Of a stretch of 64,000 nucleotides of DNA, positions 55,116 through 63,819 are shown in pieces (the stretch's first letter is position 1; each line of letters begins with the position of its first letter). Made by a program: the position numbers and the translations under genes. This stretch comes from Micromonospora sp. MH99 (lineage in GTDB: Bacteria; Actinomycetota; Actinomycetes; Mycobacteriales; Micromonosporaceae): positions 186,001-250,000 of the forward strand of contig NZ_MUZA01000001.1 in the NCBI RefSeq assembly GCF_021442385.1, written 5' to 3'. The notes beneath the pieces were generated by a model that saw only the letters and a list, made by a program, of their open reading frames with translations, was not told where the DNA came from and ran no database searches.

Positions 55116-55129
55116 TTGAACATGTTCAA
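55116..55129. promoter_or_regulatory. 14-bp perfect palindrome between divergent genes
   Basis: TTGAACATGTTCAA lies 26 bases before the epimerase start and 131 bases from the membrane-protein start. Typical shape of a TetR or MarR site; no such regulator is adjacent. Confidence 0.6.
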
Positions 55130-55155
55130 AATCTGGTGTCGGTCGAGGATCGACC

Positions 55156-56160
55156 GTGAAGATCGTCATTCCGGGCGGCACCGGCCAGGTGGGCGCGATC
55201 CTGGACCGGGCCTTGACCGCCCAGGGTCACGAGGTGGTGTTGTTGACCCGCTCGCCCAGTGGTGCGCGTCAGGTTCGCTGGGACGCCGTCACGCTCGGCG
55301 ACTGGGCCCGGCAGGTCGACGGCAGCGATGTGGTCATCAATCTGGCCGGGCGCAGCGTGAGCTGTCGGTACACCCCGGAGAACCTCGACGCCATGATGCG
55401 TTCACGGGTGGAGTCGGCGCGCGTTGTCGGCGAGGCCATCGCCGCGGCCGAGCGGCCACCCAGGGTATGGATGCAGATGAGCACCGCGACCATCTACGCG
55501 CACCGCTTCGACGCCGCGAACGACGAGCGCGACGGCGTGCTCGGTGGCGGCGAACACGATGTGCCCGGGTACTGGTCGTACAGCGTCAAGATCGCCCAGA
55601 ACTGGGAGGCCGCGCAGGAGCGGGCGGCGACTCCCCACACCCGTAAGGTCGCGCTGCGCTCGGCAATGGTGATGAGCCCCGACCGCGGTGGCGTGTTCGA
55701 TGTGCTGAGCTGGCTCGCGCGGGTCGGGCTCGGTGGCCCGGTGGCGGGCGGTGGGCAGTACGTCTCGTGGATCCACGACCGGGACTTCGTCCGCGCGGTG
55801 TGCCTTCTGATCGACCGTGACGACCTCGCCGGGCCCGTGAACCTGGCCGCGCCCGGCGCGGTGCCGCAGCGGGAATTCATGCGGGCGCTGCGGTCGGCCT
55901 GGCGGATGCCGGTCGGCCTGCCGGCCACCAGGTTGATGGCGGAGGTCGGTGCGTTCGTGCTCCGGTCGGACACCGAACTGCTGTTGAAGAGCCGGCGCGT
56001 CGCCCCGGGCCGGCTCTCCGCCGCGGGCTTCACGTTCGATCATCCGTGCTGGCCCGACGCCGCAGTGGATCTGGCCCTGCGACGCCGGGACCTTGGCGGG
56101 CTCGGGCGTGGGGGAGCGCACGGTCGCGCACACCCCCACGCCCGGTCGCGCCGAGACTGA
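55156..56160 (+). CDS. SDR39U1-like NAD-dependent epimerase (TIGR01777/DUF1731)
   Basis: 334 residues, GTG start. Rossmann motif IVIPGGTGQVGAILDRALTAQGHEVVLLTR, then VRWDAVTLGDWARQVDGSDVVINLAGRSVSCRYTPEN, the YSVKIAQNWE active-site region (Tyr with a Lys three residues on) and the DUF1731-like end VAPGRLSAAGFTFDHP. TIGR01777 proteins are related to nucleotide-sugar epimerases but their substrate is unknown; some act in septum or cell-division contexts. The last 30 residues are Arg-rich and unconserved. Confidence 0.88.
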   Translation: MKIVIPGGTGQVGAILDRALTAQGHEVVLLTRSPSGARQVRWDAVTLGDWARQVDGSDVVINLAGRSVSCRYTPENLDAMMRSRVESARVVGEAIAAAERPPRVWMQMSTATIYAHRFDAANDERDGVLGGGEHDVPGYWSYSVKIAQNWEAAQERAATPHTRKVALRSAMVMSPDRGGVFDVLSWLARVGLGGPVAGGGQYVSWIHDRDFVRAVCLLIDRDDLAGPVNLAAPGAVPQREFMRALRSAWRMPVGLPATRLMAEVGAFVLRSDTELLLKSRRVAPGRLSAAGFTFDHPCWPDAAVDLALRRRDLGGLGRGGAHGRAHPHARSRRD

Positions 56161-56173
56161 CTCGCGGGAGCGG

Positions 56174-57907
56174 TCAGAGAGTGAACACGAGGGTCGAGAT
56201 GCTGCGTGCGCCGACGGTGATGGTGGCCTGTCCTCCGTTCACGCTTGTCGGCTGGCTGGCCGCGTTGGCGTTCTGCGAGGTGAGGTAGTACTCGGCCTTG
56301 CTGACGTTCTGCGGCGCCTGGATCACGGCGTTGTTGACCGCGCTGTTCGACCGGTTGAGGATCACCAGCGTGATCTTGCCGTCGCCCTGGTAGGCGGTCA
56401 CCTCCAGCGGCGAGGCCTTGGAACTCTTGGTCAGGGCCACCCGCTGATAGCCCGGCCGGACGTACTTCGCGTACTGCGAGAACGCGTACCCCCGCTTGAG
56501 TGGAGCGCCCGCCGTGGTGCCGTAGGCCGCCTCGCCGTCGCCGATGAAGGAGTAGTAACGCTTGCCGTACCACCAGATGTAGGCGCTCCAGTTCGCCTCC
56601 ATCGACTTGTGCACCGTGCGCATGATGTCGTCGAGCGTCTCGTTCCAGACCGCCAGGTTGGCGGGGTTGCCCCAGATGTTGGAGCCGCTGCCGTCCGCCT
56701 CGTGGTAGTTCCACTCGGTCATCCACACCGGCTTGTTGTACTGGGCCGCCAGGGGGTACGGCGCCAGCCGACCCGCGGCCTCGGTGCCGTACAGGTGGCC
56801 GCCGATGTAGCCGATGTTGTTCCGGGCGGTCGCGTCGTTCAGGGTCGGATCGGTGTAGCTGTAGTTCATGTTGACCGCTTCGGCGACCATCAGCTTGCTG
56901 TTCTGCACCTTCGTGCCCTGATCACGGACGAAGGTGCGCAGCTCGGTGCCGCTCCAGTCCATCGAGTCGTAGTCGGGGTGCCAGTCCGGCTCGTTCTGCA
57001 CCGACGTGACGTCGATGGTGACGCCCTGGCCGCGCATGTACTGGACGTAGCTGTTCAGATGGTTCGCATAGTCGTCGTAGTAGTCGGTCTTCAACTTGCC
57101 GCCGTTGGTGCGGCTGTTGTTGGTCTTCCACGCCGCCGGCGCCGTCCACGGTGAGGCGAGGATCTTCACGCCGGACCCGTACGACTTCGCCGTCTTCAAC
57201 GAGTTCACGTGGGTCGACCATTCGCTGGACACCGGTGAGAGGCCGGTGCGCACGATGGACAGCCCGAGCTGGTTGGGGCCCAGCCCGACCAGGGTCTGGG
57301 TGTCGGTCGTCGACCAGGCGCTGCCCCAGATGGACTGCGCGGCCCCGAAGCCGTCGATCGTCTGGTACCGGGTGGCGCTGTTCACCGTGATGTCCGCCGG
57401 CCCGGTGGGTGGCGGGGTGGTGGGTGGCGGTGTGGTCGGCGGCGGTGTCGTCGGGGGCGGCGAGGTAGGCGGTGGTGTGGTCGGCGTCGTGCCGCCGGTG
57501 CAGGTCACACCGTTGAGCGCGAAGCTCGACGGATCGGGGTTGCTGCCGGTCCACGAGCCGTTGAACCCGAACGACGTCGTGCCGTTGGTGGGGATGGCCC
57601 CGTTGTAACTGACGTTCTTGGCGGTGACCGCGGCGCCGCTCTGGGTCAGAGTCGTGTTCCACGCTTGCGTGACCGTCTGGCCTGCGCTGTAGGACCAGGT
57701 CAGCGTCCAACCGTTGACCGCATCACCGAGATTGGTGATGGTGACGTTCGCGCCGAAGCCGCCCTCCCACTGCGACGACACGGCGTAGTTCACCGCACAG
57801 CCGGCGGCTGCGGCACCGGCCGGCGCCGCCAGGGCGACAGCTGTCGATGCCAGTAGGACGGCGCCGGCCGAAACCAGTGCGGCATTTGTGACTCTTCGTT
57901 TTCTCAT
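56174..57907 (-). CDS. secreted GH30 enzyme with N-terminal CBM2
   Basis: 577 residues, CAGGAGAAGG before the ATG. Sec signal (ALVSAGAVLLASTAVALAAPAGAAAA). CBM2 (about 36-136) with paired Cys and Trp (WEGGFGANVTITNLGDAVNGWTLTW, FGFNGSW). A (PPPTT)n linker spans about 137-178. GH30 catalytic domain: YQTIDGFGAAQS, VQNEPDW (acid/base, about 305), WMTEWNYH (nucleophile, about 398), then a beta-sandwich. CBM2 binds cellulose or xylan, so the enzyme likely acts on xylan at cellulose surfaces. A CebR-like operator lies 89 bases upstream of the start. Confidence 0.92.
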   Translation of the reverse strand: MRKRRVTNAALVSAGAVLLASTAVALAAPAGAAAAGCAVNYAVSSQWEGGFGANVTITNLGDAVNGWTLTWSYSAGQTVTQAWNTTLTQSGAAVTAKNVSYNGAIPTNGTTSFGFNGSWTGSNPDPSSFALNGVTCTGGTTPTTPPPTSPPPTTPPPTTPPPTTPPPTGPADITVNSATRYQTIDGFGAAQSIWGSAWSTTDTQTLVGLGPNQLGLSIVRTGLSPVSSEWSTHVNSLKTAKSYGSGVKILASPWTAPAAWKTNNSRTNGGKLKTDYYDDYANHLNSYVQYMRGQGVTIDVTSVQNEPDWHPDYDSMDWSGTELRTFVRDQGTKVQNSKLMVAEAVNMNYSYTDPTLNDATARNNIGYIGGHLYGTEAAGRLAPYPLAAQYNKPVWMTEWNYHEADGSGSNIWGNPANLAVWNETLDDIMRTVHKSMEANWSAYIWWYGKRYYSFIGDGEAAYGTTAGAPLKRGYAFSQYAKYVRPGYQRVALTKSSKASPLEVTAYQGDGKITLVILNRSNSAVNNAVIQAPQNVSKAEYYLTSQNANAASQPTSVNGGQATITVGARSISTLVFTL

Positions 57908-58393
57908 GAGCCTTCTCCTGCAGGGGGTGGTGGCGGCGACGGATCCGGTGGATCGGTCGTTCGCAGAGCGTCAGGCGGTACCTCGTGAGGTGCTCGGGAG
58001 CGCTCCCAAGCATGGCGGCGGGCGTTCTCGGGAATTCGCCTGTCCAGTTCAGCCCCGCGTGGCAACCCTCGACATCACCCGCCGATCGCCGGCCCTCGCG
58101 TCGCGCGGACGGGCGCGGAGGGAACACCGGGGAACGCCGGTGCGTCGGCCGGGATGTCGGCACCAGGTCGGGTCTCGCGCCACCGGTCGCGAATGCGCGA
58201 GCGGCGGCGGGACCGCATTGGTGCGGCGAACGGGTCCAGCGGGACTGTGGCACCCTCCTCCGTCGGCCGGTTCCGGGAGCGGGCCGGCCGCGCTGCTCAT
58301 TCGCGGGCTCGCGGGTGAGTGCCGCACAGCGAGCGTGCGAAACAGTTTCTTGTTGCCAGGAATTTATTTCTTCAAGTGGTGCCTGTCAATGCG
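57908..58393. other. intergenic region between CBM2-GH30 and the Cdh gene
   Basis: Contains the CebR-like box and the GH30 ribosome-binding site. An unusually AT-rich tract at about 58338-58380, just past the end of the Cdh-like gene, may mark its 3' end. No gene recognised. Confidence 0.5.
57996..58009. promoter_or_regulatory. CebR-like operator upstream of CBM2-GH30
   Basis: CGGGAGCGCTCCCA is the CebR box TGGGAGCGCTCCCA of cellulose-responsive Streptomyces genes with one end base changed; the inner 12 bp are a perfect palindrome. CebR releases its site in the presence of cellobiose. Confidence 0.8.
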
Positions 58394-59278
58394 TCAGGCG
58401 TACGCGAGGAGGAAGTCGACGGTCCCGGTGCCGCCGGGCTGGCCGGGGGCGACGGGCAGGCCGGGTTCGCTGTTCAGGACGTAGAAACCGCCGCTGCCGA
58501 TCAGTCGGGGCGTCACGGCCATCATCTGCGCCGCCATTGTCGCTCCGGTCGGCCGCACCACGCTGTCGAGCAGGAGCCGGAAGAGGTTCGCGTTCAGGTT
58601 CGCGACGTGGAGCACCCGGTACGAGCGGGGAGCGGCAGCGCCGGTGCTCGTCAGGCCCCAGATCGGCACGATCTGGTTGCGCCACCGCGACGGGTCGTTC
58701 GTGATCGTTCTGTCGTGGGTGTTCAGCTGGGTCTGGATGCCCGAGTGGATCCCGGTCAGGTGGATGTGCAGCTGGTCCTGCGTACGGATCGTCGGGTCGG
58801 CCGAGTTGATGCCCAGCCCGATGTGGGGATAGACGACGTGTCCCGGCTGGCCCGGCTGGGCGTTGTCCCACGCGTCGAGCCAGTAGTTCGGTGCGCTGGC
58901 GGTGGTGATGAACGGGCACTCGATGCCGCGGATCCGACAACTGGGGACCAGCAGGAAGTCGTGGTTCGACCCGGATCCTCCATTGAGGATCACGTAGGTC
59001 GGGGTGGTGCTCAGGCACTGAGGGAATGGAGGGCCGGTCCTGGTGCCCTCGCAGACCTGCACCCGGTCCCAGAGGTCGAACCTGCCTCCGGTGTCGCCGG
59101 GGTAGCCACAGAGGGGTGAGGGCGTGGGGCAGGGGGCGCCACCGGGCTCCGGCGGGGACGGTTCGGGGCCCTGGCCCCCGTCGGCCAGCGCCCGGTCCGC
59201 GCCGATGATGCCCAGGAGCCCCGTGGCGCCGGCCGTCCCGGAGATCCGGACGAACTGACGCCTGGCCATACCACCCAT
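58394..59278 (-). CDS. cdh: Tat-exported CDP-diacylglycerol pyrophosphatase (Cdh-like)
   Basis: 294 residues from the ATG at 59278, which has GGAGG 6 bases upstream; longer frames start before this site. Tat signal (ARRQFVRISGTAGATGLLGIIG, then ADRALA). The core matches bacterial Cdh, a HIT-like hydrolase: YVILNGGSGSNHDFLLVPSCRIRGIECP, APNYWLDAWDNAQ, LGINSADPTIRTQDQLHIHLTGI (HxH catalytic pair). E. coli Cdh splits CDP-diacylglycerol into CMP and phosphatidate, an outward-facing reaction. Four Cys, unusual for Cdh, may form disulfides. The Tat route implies folding before export. Confidence 0.78.
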   Translation of the reverse strand: MGGMARRQFVRISGTAGATGLLGIIGADRALADGGQGPEPSPPEPGGAPCPTPSPLCGYPGDTGGRFDLWDRVQVCEGTRTGPPFPQCLSTTPTYVILNGGSGSNHDFLLVPSCRIRGIECPFITTASAPNYWLDAWDNAQPGQPGHVVYPHIGLGINSADPTIRTQDQLHIHLTGIHSGIQTQLNTHDRTITNDPSRWRNQIVPIWGLTSTGAAAPRSYRVLHVANLNANLFRLLLDSVVRPTGATMAAQMMAVTPRLIGSGGFYVLNSEPGLPVAPGQPGGTGTVDFLLAYA

Positions 59279-59776
59279 CTTCATCCTCCGTGGCTGCTCA
59301 GAACGGGTGCCGTCAGGTGTCATCGCGCTGCGGATCGGTGTCGACGACCGGCCGATGTGAGTCATGAACGTGTTGAGATTAGGACGAACCGGTCAATGAC
59401 CCGGGTGGCGGCACGGCTGGTCCCCTGATCGTGTCGGGCTGCGCCGGGGCGCTGACCCGGGCCGGCCCGACAAGCGTCTGCAAAAAACCTGCAAACGCTA
59501 ACCCTTGCCCAGAGGGAAACCGCTTTCCTACGATTGCGTTACATCGATGTTTCATCTCGAACTGGGCGGGTGCGCATCGGGATGCGCTTCCGGCGACGTG
59601 CCGTTTGGCCAGCGGCTTCGCCGCGCACGCCAGGGCGATGACATTCTCGGCGACGAGCAGTCGATTGATTGCCGTCAATGCACAGTGATCGACTGAAATC
59701 GCGTACCCGTGGAGGGTCGACGCGTCGATCGCCGCTGCCGTCGGCACATCGAGACGAATGACGAAGGAGGCGCGAC
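59279..59776. other. intergenic region upstream of the pectate lyase gene
   Basis: No gene on either strand. It holds the candidate pectate lyase promoter and a LacI-like motif near 59490-59534, leaving an untranslated leader of about 235 bases. Confidence 0.4.
59490..59534 (+). promoter_or_regulatory. candidate pectate lyase promoter with operator-like motif
   Basis: TTGCCC (59505-59510), 18-base spacer, TACGAT (59529-59534). Directly upstream is TGCAAACGCTAACC (59490-59503), 11 of 14 bases identical to the plus-strand form of the GH30 operator (TGTTAACGCTAACA). Moderate matches; the long leader is unusual. Confidence 0.4.
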
Positions 59777-61342
59777 ATGAGACGACCAGTCGCACTGCGA
59801 CTTCAGGCAGCGCTGGCCACGGCCGCTGTCGGGATCGCGGTCGGAGGAACATTGTCCATCCCGCACGCGTCGGCGGCGGTCGGCACCGCCACCGGCTACG
59901 CCACCCAGAACGGCGGGACCACCGGCGGCGCGGGCGGGCAGACGGTACGGGCCAGCACGGGCACCGCGATCCACGCGGCGCTGTGCGGGCGAGCCAGCAG
60001 CAGCACCCCGATCACCATCGAGGTGACGGGGACGATCAACCACGGCAACACCAGCAAGGTGTCGGGTTCGAGCTGTAACACCGCCGACGGCGTGATCGAG
60101 CTCAAGCAGATCAGCAACGTCACCATCATCGGGGTCGGCAGCGGCGCGATCTTCGATCAGTTGGGCATCCACATCCGCGATTCCAGCAACATCATCATCC
60201 AGAACGTGACGGTCCGGAACGTCAAGAAGTCGGGTTCGCCCACCTCCAACGGTGGAGACGCCATCGGCATGGAGAGCACGGTCCGCAACGTCTGGGTCGA
60301 TCACGTCACGCTGGAGGCGTCCGGCGGGGAGTCGGAGGGCTATGACGGCCTGTTCGACATGAAGGACAACACCCAGTACGTGACCCTGTCGTACAGCATC
60401 CTGCGCAACTCCGGTCGTGGCGGCCTCATCGGCTCCAGCGAGAGCGACCTCTCGAACGGCTTCGTCACGTTCCACCACAACCTGTACGAGAACATCGACT
60501 CCCGTACGCCGTTGCTGCGTGGCGGCATCGCGCACATCTACAACAACCACTACGTGAGCCTCCACGAGTCCGGTATCAACTCCCGGGCCGGCGCGCGGGC
60601 CAAGGTGGAGAACAACTACTTCCGCAACTCGAAGGACGTCCTGGGCACCTTCTACACCAACGAGCGCGGCTACTGGCAGGTCAGCGGCAACACCTTCGAC
60701 AACGTCACCTGGTCCAGCGCCGGCAGTGAGAACTACCCCGCCGGCCCCAACCCGACGTCCAACACCACCGTCAGCATCCCGTACGCGTACCGCCTCGACG
60801 GCGCGAGCTGCGTACCGGATGTCGTCCGTCAGACGGCCGGCGCCAACACGGGCCTGCGGGTCTCCGACGGGAGTTGCTCGCCGCAGACGCCGCCCACCAC
60901 TGCCGCGCCGACCACCGCGCCACCGACCACCGCGCCACCGACCACCACGCCGCCGCCGACGACGCCCCCGCCCAGCGGGACCAACCTCAGCCTGGGCGCC
61001 GGCGCCGACGGTTCCAGCAAGGCCAGCGGGACCAGTTACGGCAACGTGCGCGACGGCGACATCGGCACCTACTGGTCGCCGGCCGGATCGACCGGCTCCA
61101 TCTCGATCAAGTGGGGATCGGCCACCCGGGTGTCCCGGGTGATCATTCGGGAGCCCTCCGGGACGCAGGGTTCCATCGGTTCCTGGCAGCTCGTCAACCA
61201 CGACACGGGTGCGGTCCTGGCCTCCGGCAGCGGTGCGGGCGTGATCACGTTCTCCGCGACGGCACTGAGCAAGATCACCTTTAAGATCAACAGCTCGAGT
61301 GGTACGCCCCGGGTCGGCGAGTTCGAGACGTACGCCAGCTAG
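59777..61342 (+). CDS. secreted PL1 pectate lyase with C-terminal discoidin-like module
   Basis: 521 residues, GAAGGAGG before the ATG. Sec signal (ALATAAVGIAVGGTLSIPHASAA). The PL1 beta-helix (about 35-365) has VTIIGVGSGAIFDQLGIHIRDSSNIIIQNVTVRNV, the calcium site GGDAIGMESTVRNVWVDHVTLEA and DGLFDMKDNTQYVTLSYSIL, and the catalytic SRTPLLRGGIAHIYNNHY. A (PPTTA)n linker (about 373-398) and a sandwich module (about 400-521) similar to F5/8 type C or CBM32 follow. It cleaves polygalacturonate by beta-elimination with calcium. Confidence 0.93.
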   Translation: MRRPVALRLQAALATAAVGIAVGGTLSIPHASAAVGTATGYATQNGGTTGGAGGQTVRASTGTAIHAALCGRASSSTPITIEVTGTINHGNTSKVSGSSCNTADGVIELKQISNVTIIGVGSGAIFDQLGIHIRDSSNIIIQNVTVRNVKKSGSPTSNGGDAIGMESTVRNVWVDHVTLEASGGESEGYDGLFDMKDNTQYVTLSYSILRNSGRGGLIGSSESDLSNGFVTFHHNLYENIDSRTPLLRGGIAHIYNNHYVSLHESGINSRAGARAKVENNYFRNSKDVLGTFYTNERGYWQVSGNTFDNVTWSSAGSENYPAGPNPTSNTTVSIPYAYRLDGASCVPDVVRQTAGANTGLRVSDGSCSPQTPPTTAAPTTAPPTTAPPTTTPPPTTPPPSGTNLSLGAGADGSSKASGTSYGNVRDGDIGTYWSPAGSTGSISIKWGSATRVSRVIIREPSGTQGSIGSWQLVNHDTGAVLASGSGAGVITFSATALSKITFKINSSSGTPRVGEFETYAS

Positions 61343-61346
61343 CCGT

Positions 61347-61385
61347 CGGGTGGGCGGGAGCGGCCCGGCCGCTCCCGCCCACCCG
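61347..61385 (+). terminator. terminator after the pectate lyase gene
   Basis: 19-bp arms CGGGTGGGCGGGAGCGGCC with a 1-base centre, effectively a 17-bp stem and small loop, 5 bases after the stop. Confidence 0.8.
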
Positions 61386-61466
61386 TGGTCCACGAAGGAC
61401 GAGGCCGGCCCGCGCCGCCCCGACGATAACGCTCGGTGGCCGATCAGTGACTGCTAGCATGCGGCA

Positions 61467-62156
61467 ATGTCCGCAGCTCAACGGGGGATTCAGGCAGGCG
61501 ACAGTGGTCCCGCGGTGACCGACGCGGGCCGTCTGGCAGCGTTCAGCGACGCCGTGTTCGCCATCGTCATCACCCTGCTGGTGCTGGATCTGCGGGTGCC
61601 GGATTTCCACGAGGGTGATCTGGCCGAGGGCCTGCTCGGGGAGGGGCCGTCGTATCTGGCCTTCGTCGTGTCGTTCATCTATGTCGGTGTTCTCTGGCTG
61701 AATCATCACGCGGTGCTCCAGCTGGTCCGGGGCACCACCCCCGCCTTCAGCTCGATCAACCTCGGCATCCTCTTCGGCGTGGTGATCATCCCGTTTCCCA
61801 CAGCCGTCCTGGCGTCGGCGCTGGCCGACGGCAACACCGACGATCTGCGCGTGGCGGTCGTCCTGTACGCGTTCGCCGCCTCACTGATGTCGGCGCCCTG
61901 GTGGGTGCTCTTCGCCTATGTGCGCCGCCACCCGGCCCTGCGCGCCGACACCGTCGACCAGGAGCAGGTCCGGGTGCAGGAGGCCCGCCCGATCGTCGGC
62001 CTCGTCCTCTACGGCCTGACCGGGGTGCTCGGCTGGTTGGTGACCCCGTTGCTCGGCCTGATCGGTGTGGTCGTGATGATCATCTTCCATGGCGCCACCA
62101 GTCAGGGCCTGCGGCACGGGCTGCGTCGGCGCAGGCGCGACGCCCCCCGAAGCTGA
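61467..62156 (+). CDS. second TMEM175 family channel-like protein
   Basis: 229 residues. The first-helix motif is RLAAFSDAVFAIVITLLVLDL, with Ala for the Gly of the FSDGVFAI pattern seen in the paralogue at 39682. VGVLWLNHHAVL follows. Six membrane helices. No ribosome-binding site precedes the ATG. A -10-like TAGCAT at 61455-61460 would place the transcript start at about the A of the ATG, so it may be leaderless. Presumed K+ channel; the Gly change may alter the pore. Confidence 0.88.
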   Translation: MSAAQRGIQAGDSGPAVTDAGRLAAFSDAVFAIVITLLVLDLRVPDFHEGDLAEGLLGEGPSYLAFVVSFIYVGVLWLNHHAVLQLVRGTTPAFSSINLGILFGVVIIPFPTAVLASALADGNTDDLRVAVVLYAFAASLMSAPWWVLFAYVRRHPALRADTVDQEQVRVQEARPIVGLVLYGLTGVLGWLVTPLLGLIGVVVMIIFHGATSQGLRHGLRRRRRDAPRS

Positions 62157-62247
62157 CCCACCCGCCGTCCCGCCGGACCTCGATTCGCGCAGGTCACACC
62201 GCTGCGGCTATCTTTCTGCCTTCGTGGAGATCGTCTGGGGGAGGGCC

Positions 62248-63006
62248 ATGAACACCATCGCCGAGCGGATGGCGGCGGCGTACGACGATGCCATTGAGGA
62301 TCTGTGTGGGGCGACTCCGAAGGGGTGGTACGCGAAGCGGGGCACCGCCCGTGCGGCGGTGACCCATGCGGGAGCGCCGACGTTGAACGTGGCGTACGAC
62401 CTGTCGCGGGAGCCGGACCTCGATTCGCTGGACACGATGGCGACCGAGGTGGCCCGGCAGATCGAGACCTGGTCGATCATGGTCCGGGAAGACGCCGACG
62501 GCGCGGTGGCTGATCTCGCCGGCCGTCACGGGCTCTCCGAGCGCAGCGAGCTGCCGCTGCTGGCCTGCGCGGCGGGCGAGCTGGTCTACCGGGCTGACGA
62601 GGCGCAGCGCGAGCGCGTGCGCCGGGTCGGCGCGGCGGACAGCGATCGGTACACGGACGTCCTCACCAGGGGGTTCGAGGCCCCGGACGGTCTGTTCGGG
62701 TCGCTGATGGGCGGCGCCGTGCTCGACGCCGAACGGATCGACGGCTACCTGTACGAGGAGGCCGGCGAGACCCTCGGCACGGGTCTCGGGATGCGCACCC
62801 GAGGGGTGGTCGGCGTGTTCAACATCGCCGTCGTCCCGGGCGCGCGCGGTCGTGGCCTGGGTCGCGCGATCACCGAGACGGTGGTGCGCGACGGTGTGGC
62901 GACCGGCGCGGACGCGGCGTACCTGCAGACCAGCGCGCTCGGCCGGCCACTGTACGAGTCGATGGGCTTTCGCCTCCTGGAGAACTGGACAGCCTTCCAT
63001 GCCTGA
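62248..63006 (+). CDS. GNAT family N-acetyltransferase
   Basis: 252 residues from the ATG at 62248 (GGGGGAGGG upstream). The first half is helical and specific to this subgroup. The C-terminal GNAT core has VGVFNIAVVPGARGRGLGRAITETVVRDGVATGADAAYLQTSALGRPLYESMGFRLLENWTAF, including the acetyl-CoA loop RGRGLG and the Tyr of LYESMGF. Substrate unknown. Confidence 0.88.
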   Translation: MNTIAERMAAAYDDAIEDLCGATPKGWYAKRGTARAAVTHAGAPTLNVAYDLSREPDLDSLDTMATEVARQIETWSIMVREDADGAVADLAGRHGLSERSELPLLACAAGELVYRADEAQRERVRRVGAADSDRYTDVLTRGFEAPDGLFGSLMGGAVLDAERIDGYLYEEAGETLGTGLGMRTRGVVGVFNIAVVPGARGRGLGRAITETVVRDGVATGADAAYLQTSALGRPLYESMGFRLLENWTAFHA

Positions 63007-63080
63007 CCAGGAGACGAGACAGCCGGCACCATGCGGCGCGGGCGGCGCCACCCTGCGCGAGCAACGAGGAGACATCAACC

Positions 63081-63806
63081 GTGAGCTTCAGTGACGACGT
63101 CCGCTCGGCCTTTCGGCGGGGGGAGACCGACGAGGTCGTGCGGATGAGTACGGCCGAGATCGAGCGGGCCCGGACCGTCGGCGACGTGGCGAACGAGGTG
63201 GAGGCCCGGTACAGCCTCGCGCGGGTGGCGATTCGCGGCGGCGACCTGACGCTCGGGGAGGCGCGGGCACGTCAGGCGCTCGACGTCGCGGTGCGCTCCG
63301 GCGATCGCGCGTTGGAGGAGCGGCCGAGACACGTGCTGGCCGCGGTGGCGCGGATGGCCGGCGACCTGACCCGGGCACGGGACCTGTACCAGGAGAGCAT
63401 CGCGCTGAACGAGGCGCTGGGGCGGCCGGAGACCGTCAACTCCGAGACGCACAACCTGGCCTTCTGCGAGCTGGGCCTGGGCAATCTCGCCGAGGCGAGG
63501 AGGCTGTTCACCCTCAGCCGTACCCGGGTGTTCCAGCACGGCTGGGACGAGTTCGTGCCGTACGTCTGCGTGGCGGGCGCGGCGCTCGCGTCCGCCGAGG
63601 GTGACCACCCGCGAGCGGCGCTCATGGTCGGCCTCGCGGACGCGGCGTTCGCGGCCCTCGGCCAGGTGCCGGACCCGGACGACGCGGCCGACCTCGCCGC
63701 CGTGCGGGACGCCGCGATCGAGGCGCTCGGCCCCGACGCCTACGCCGCCGCGCAGGAGCGGGGTCGGCACCTCGACCCCCGTACGGCCTTCGACGACGAC
63801 CTCTGA
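63081..63806 (+). CDS. TPR repeat protein
   Basis: 241 residues, GTG start. Helical repeats of TPR type: NEVEARYSLARVAIRGGDLTLGEARARQAL, HVLAAVARMAGDLTRARDLYQESIAL, SETHNLAFCELGLGNLAEARRLFTL, and a final YVCVAGAALASAEGDHPRAALMVGLADAAF. Similar domains end the NB-ARC regulators of Actinobacteria, but here no DNA-binding part is present. It probably serves as an adaptor; partner unknown. Confidence 0.8.
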   Translation: MSFSDDVRSAFRRGETDEVVRMSTAEIERARTVGDVANEVEARYSLARVAIRGGDLTLGEARARQALDVAVRSGDRALEERPRHVLAAVARMAGDLTRARDLYQESIALNEALGRPETVNSETHNLAFCELGLGNLAEARRLFTLSRTRVFQHGWDEFVPYVCVAGAALASAEGDHPRAALMVGLADAAFAALGQVPDPDDAADLAAVRDAAIEALGPDAYAAAQERGRHLDPRTAFDDDL

Positions 63807-63819
63807 GAGGGACGGCCGG

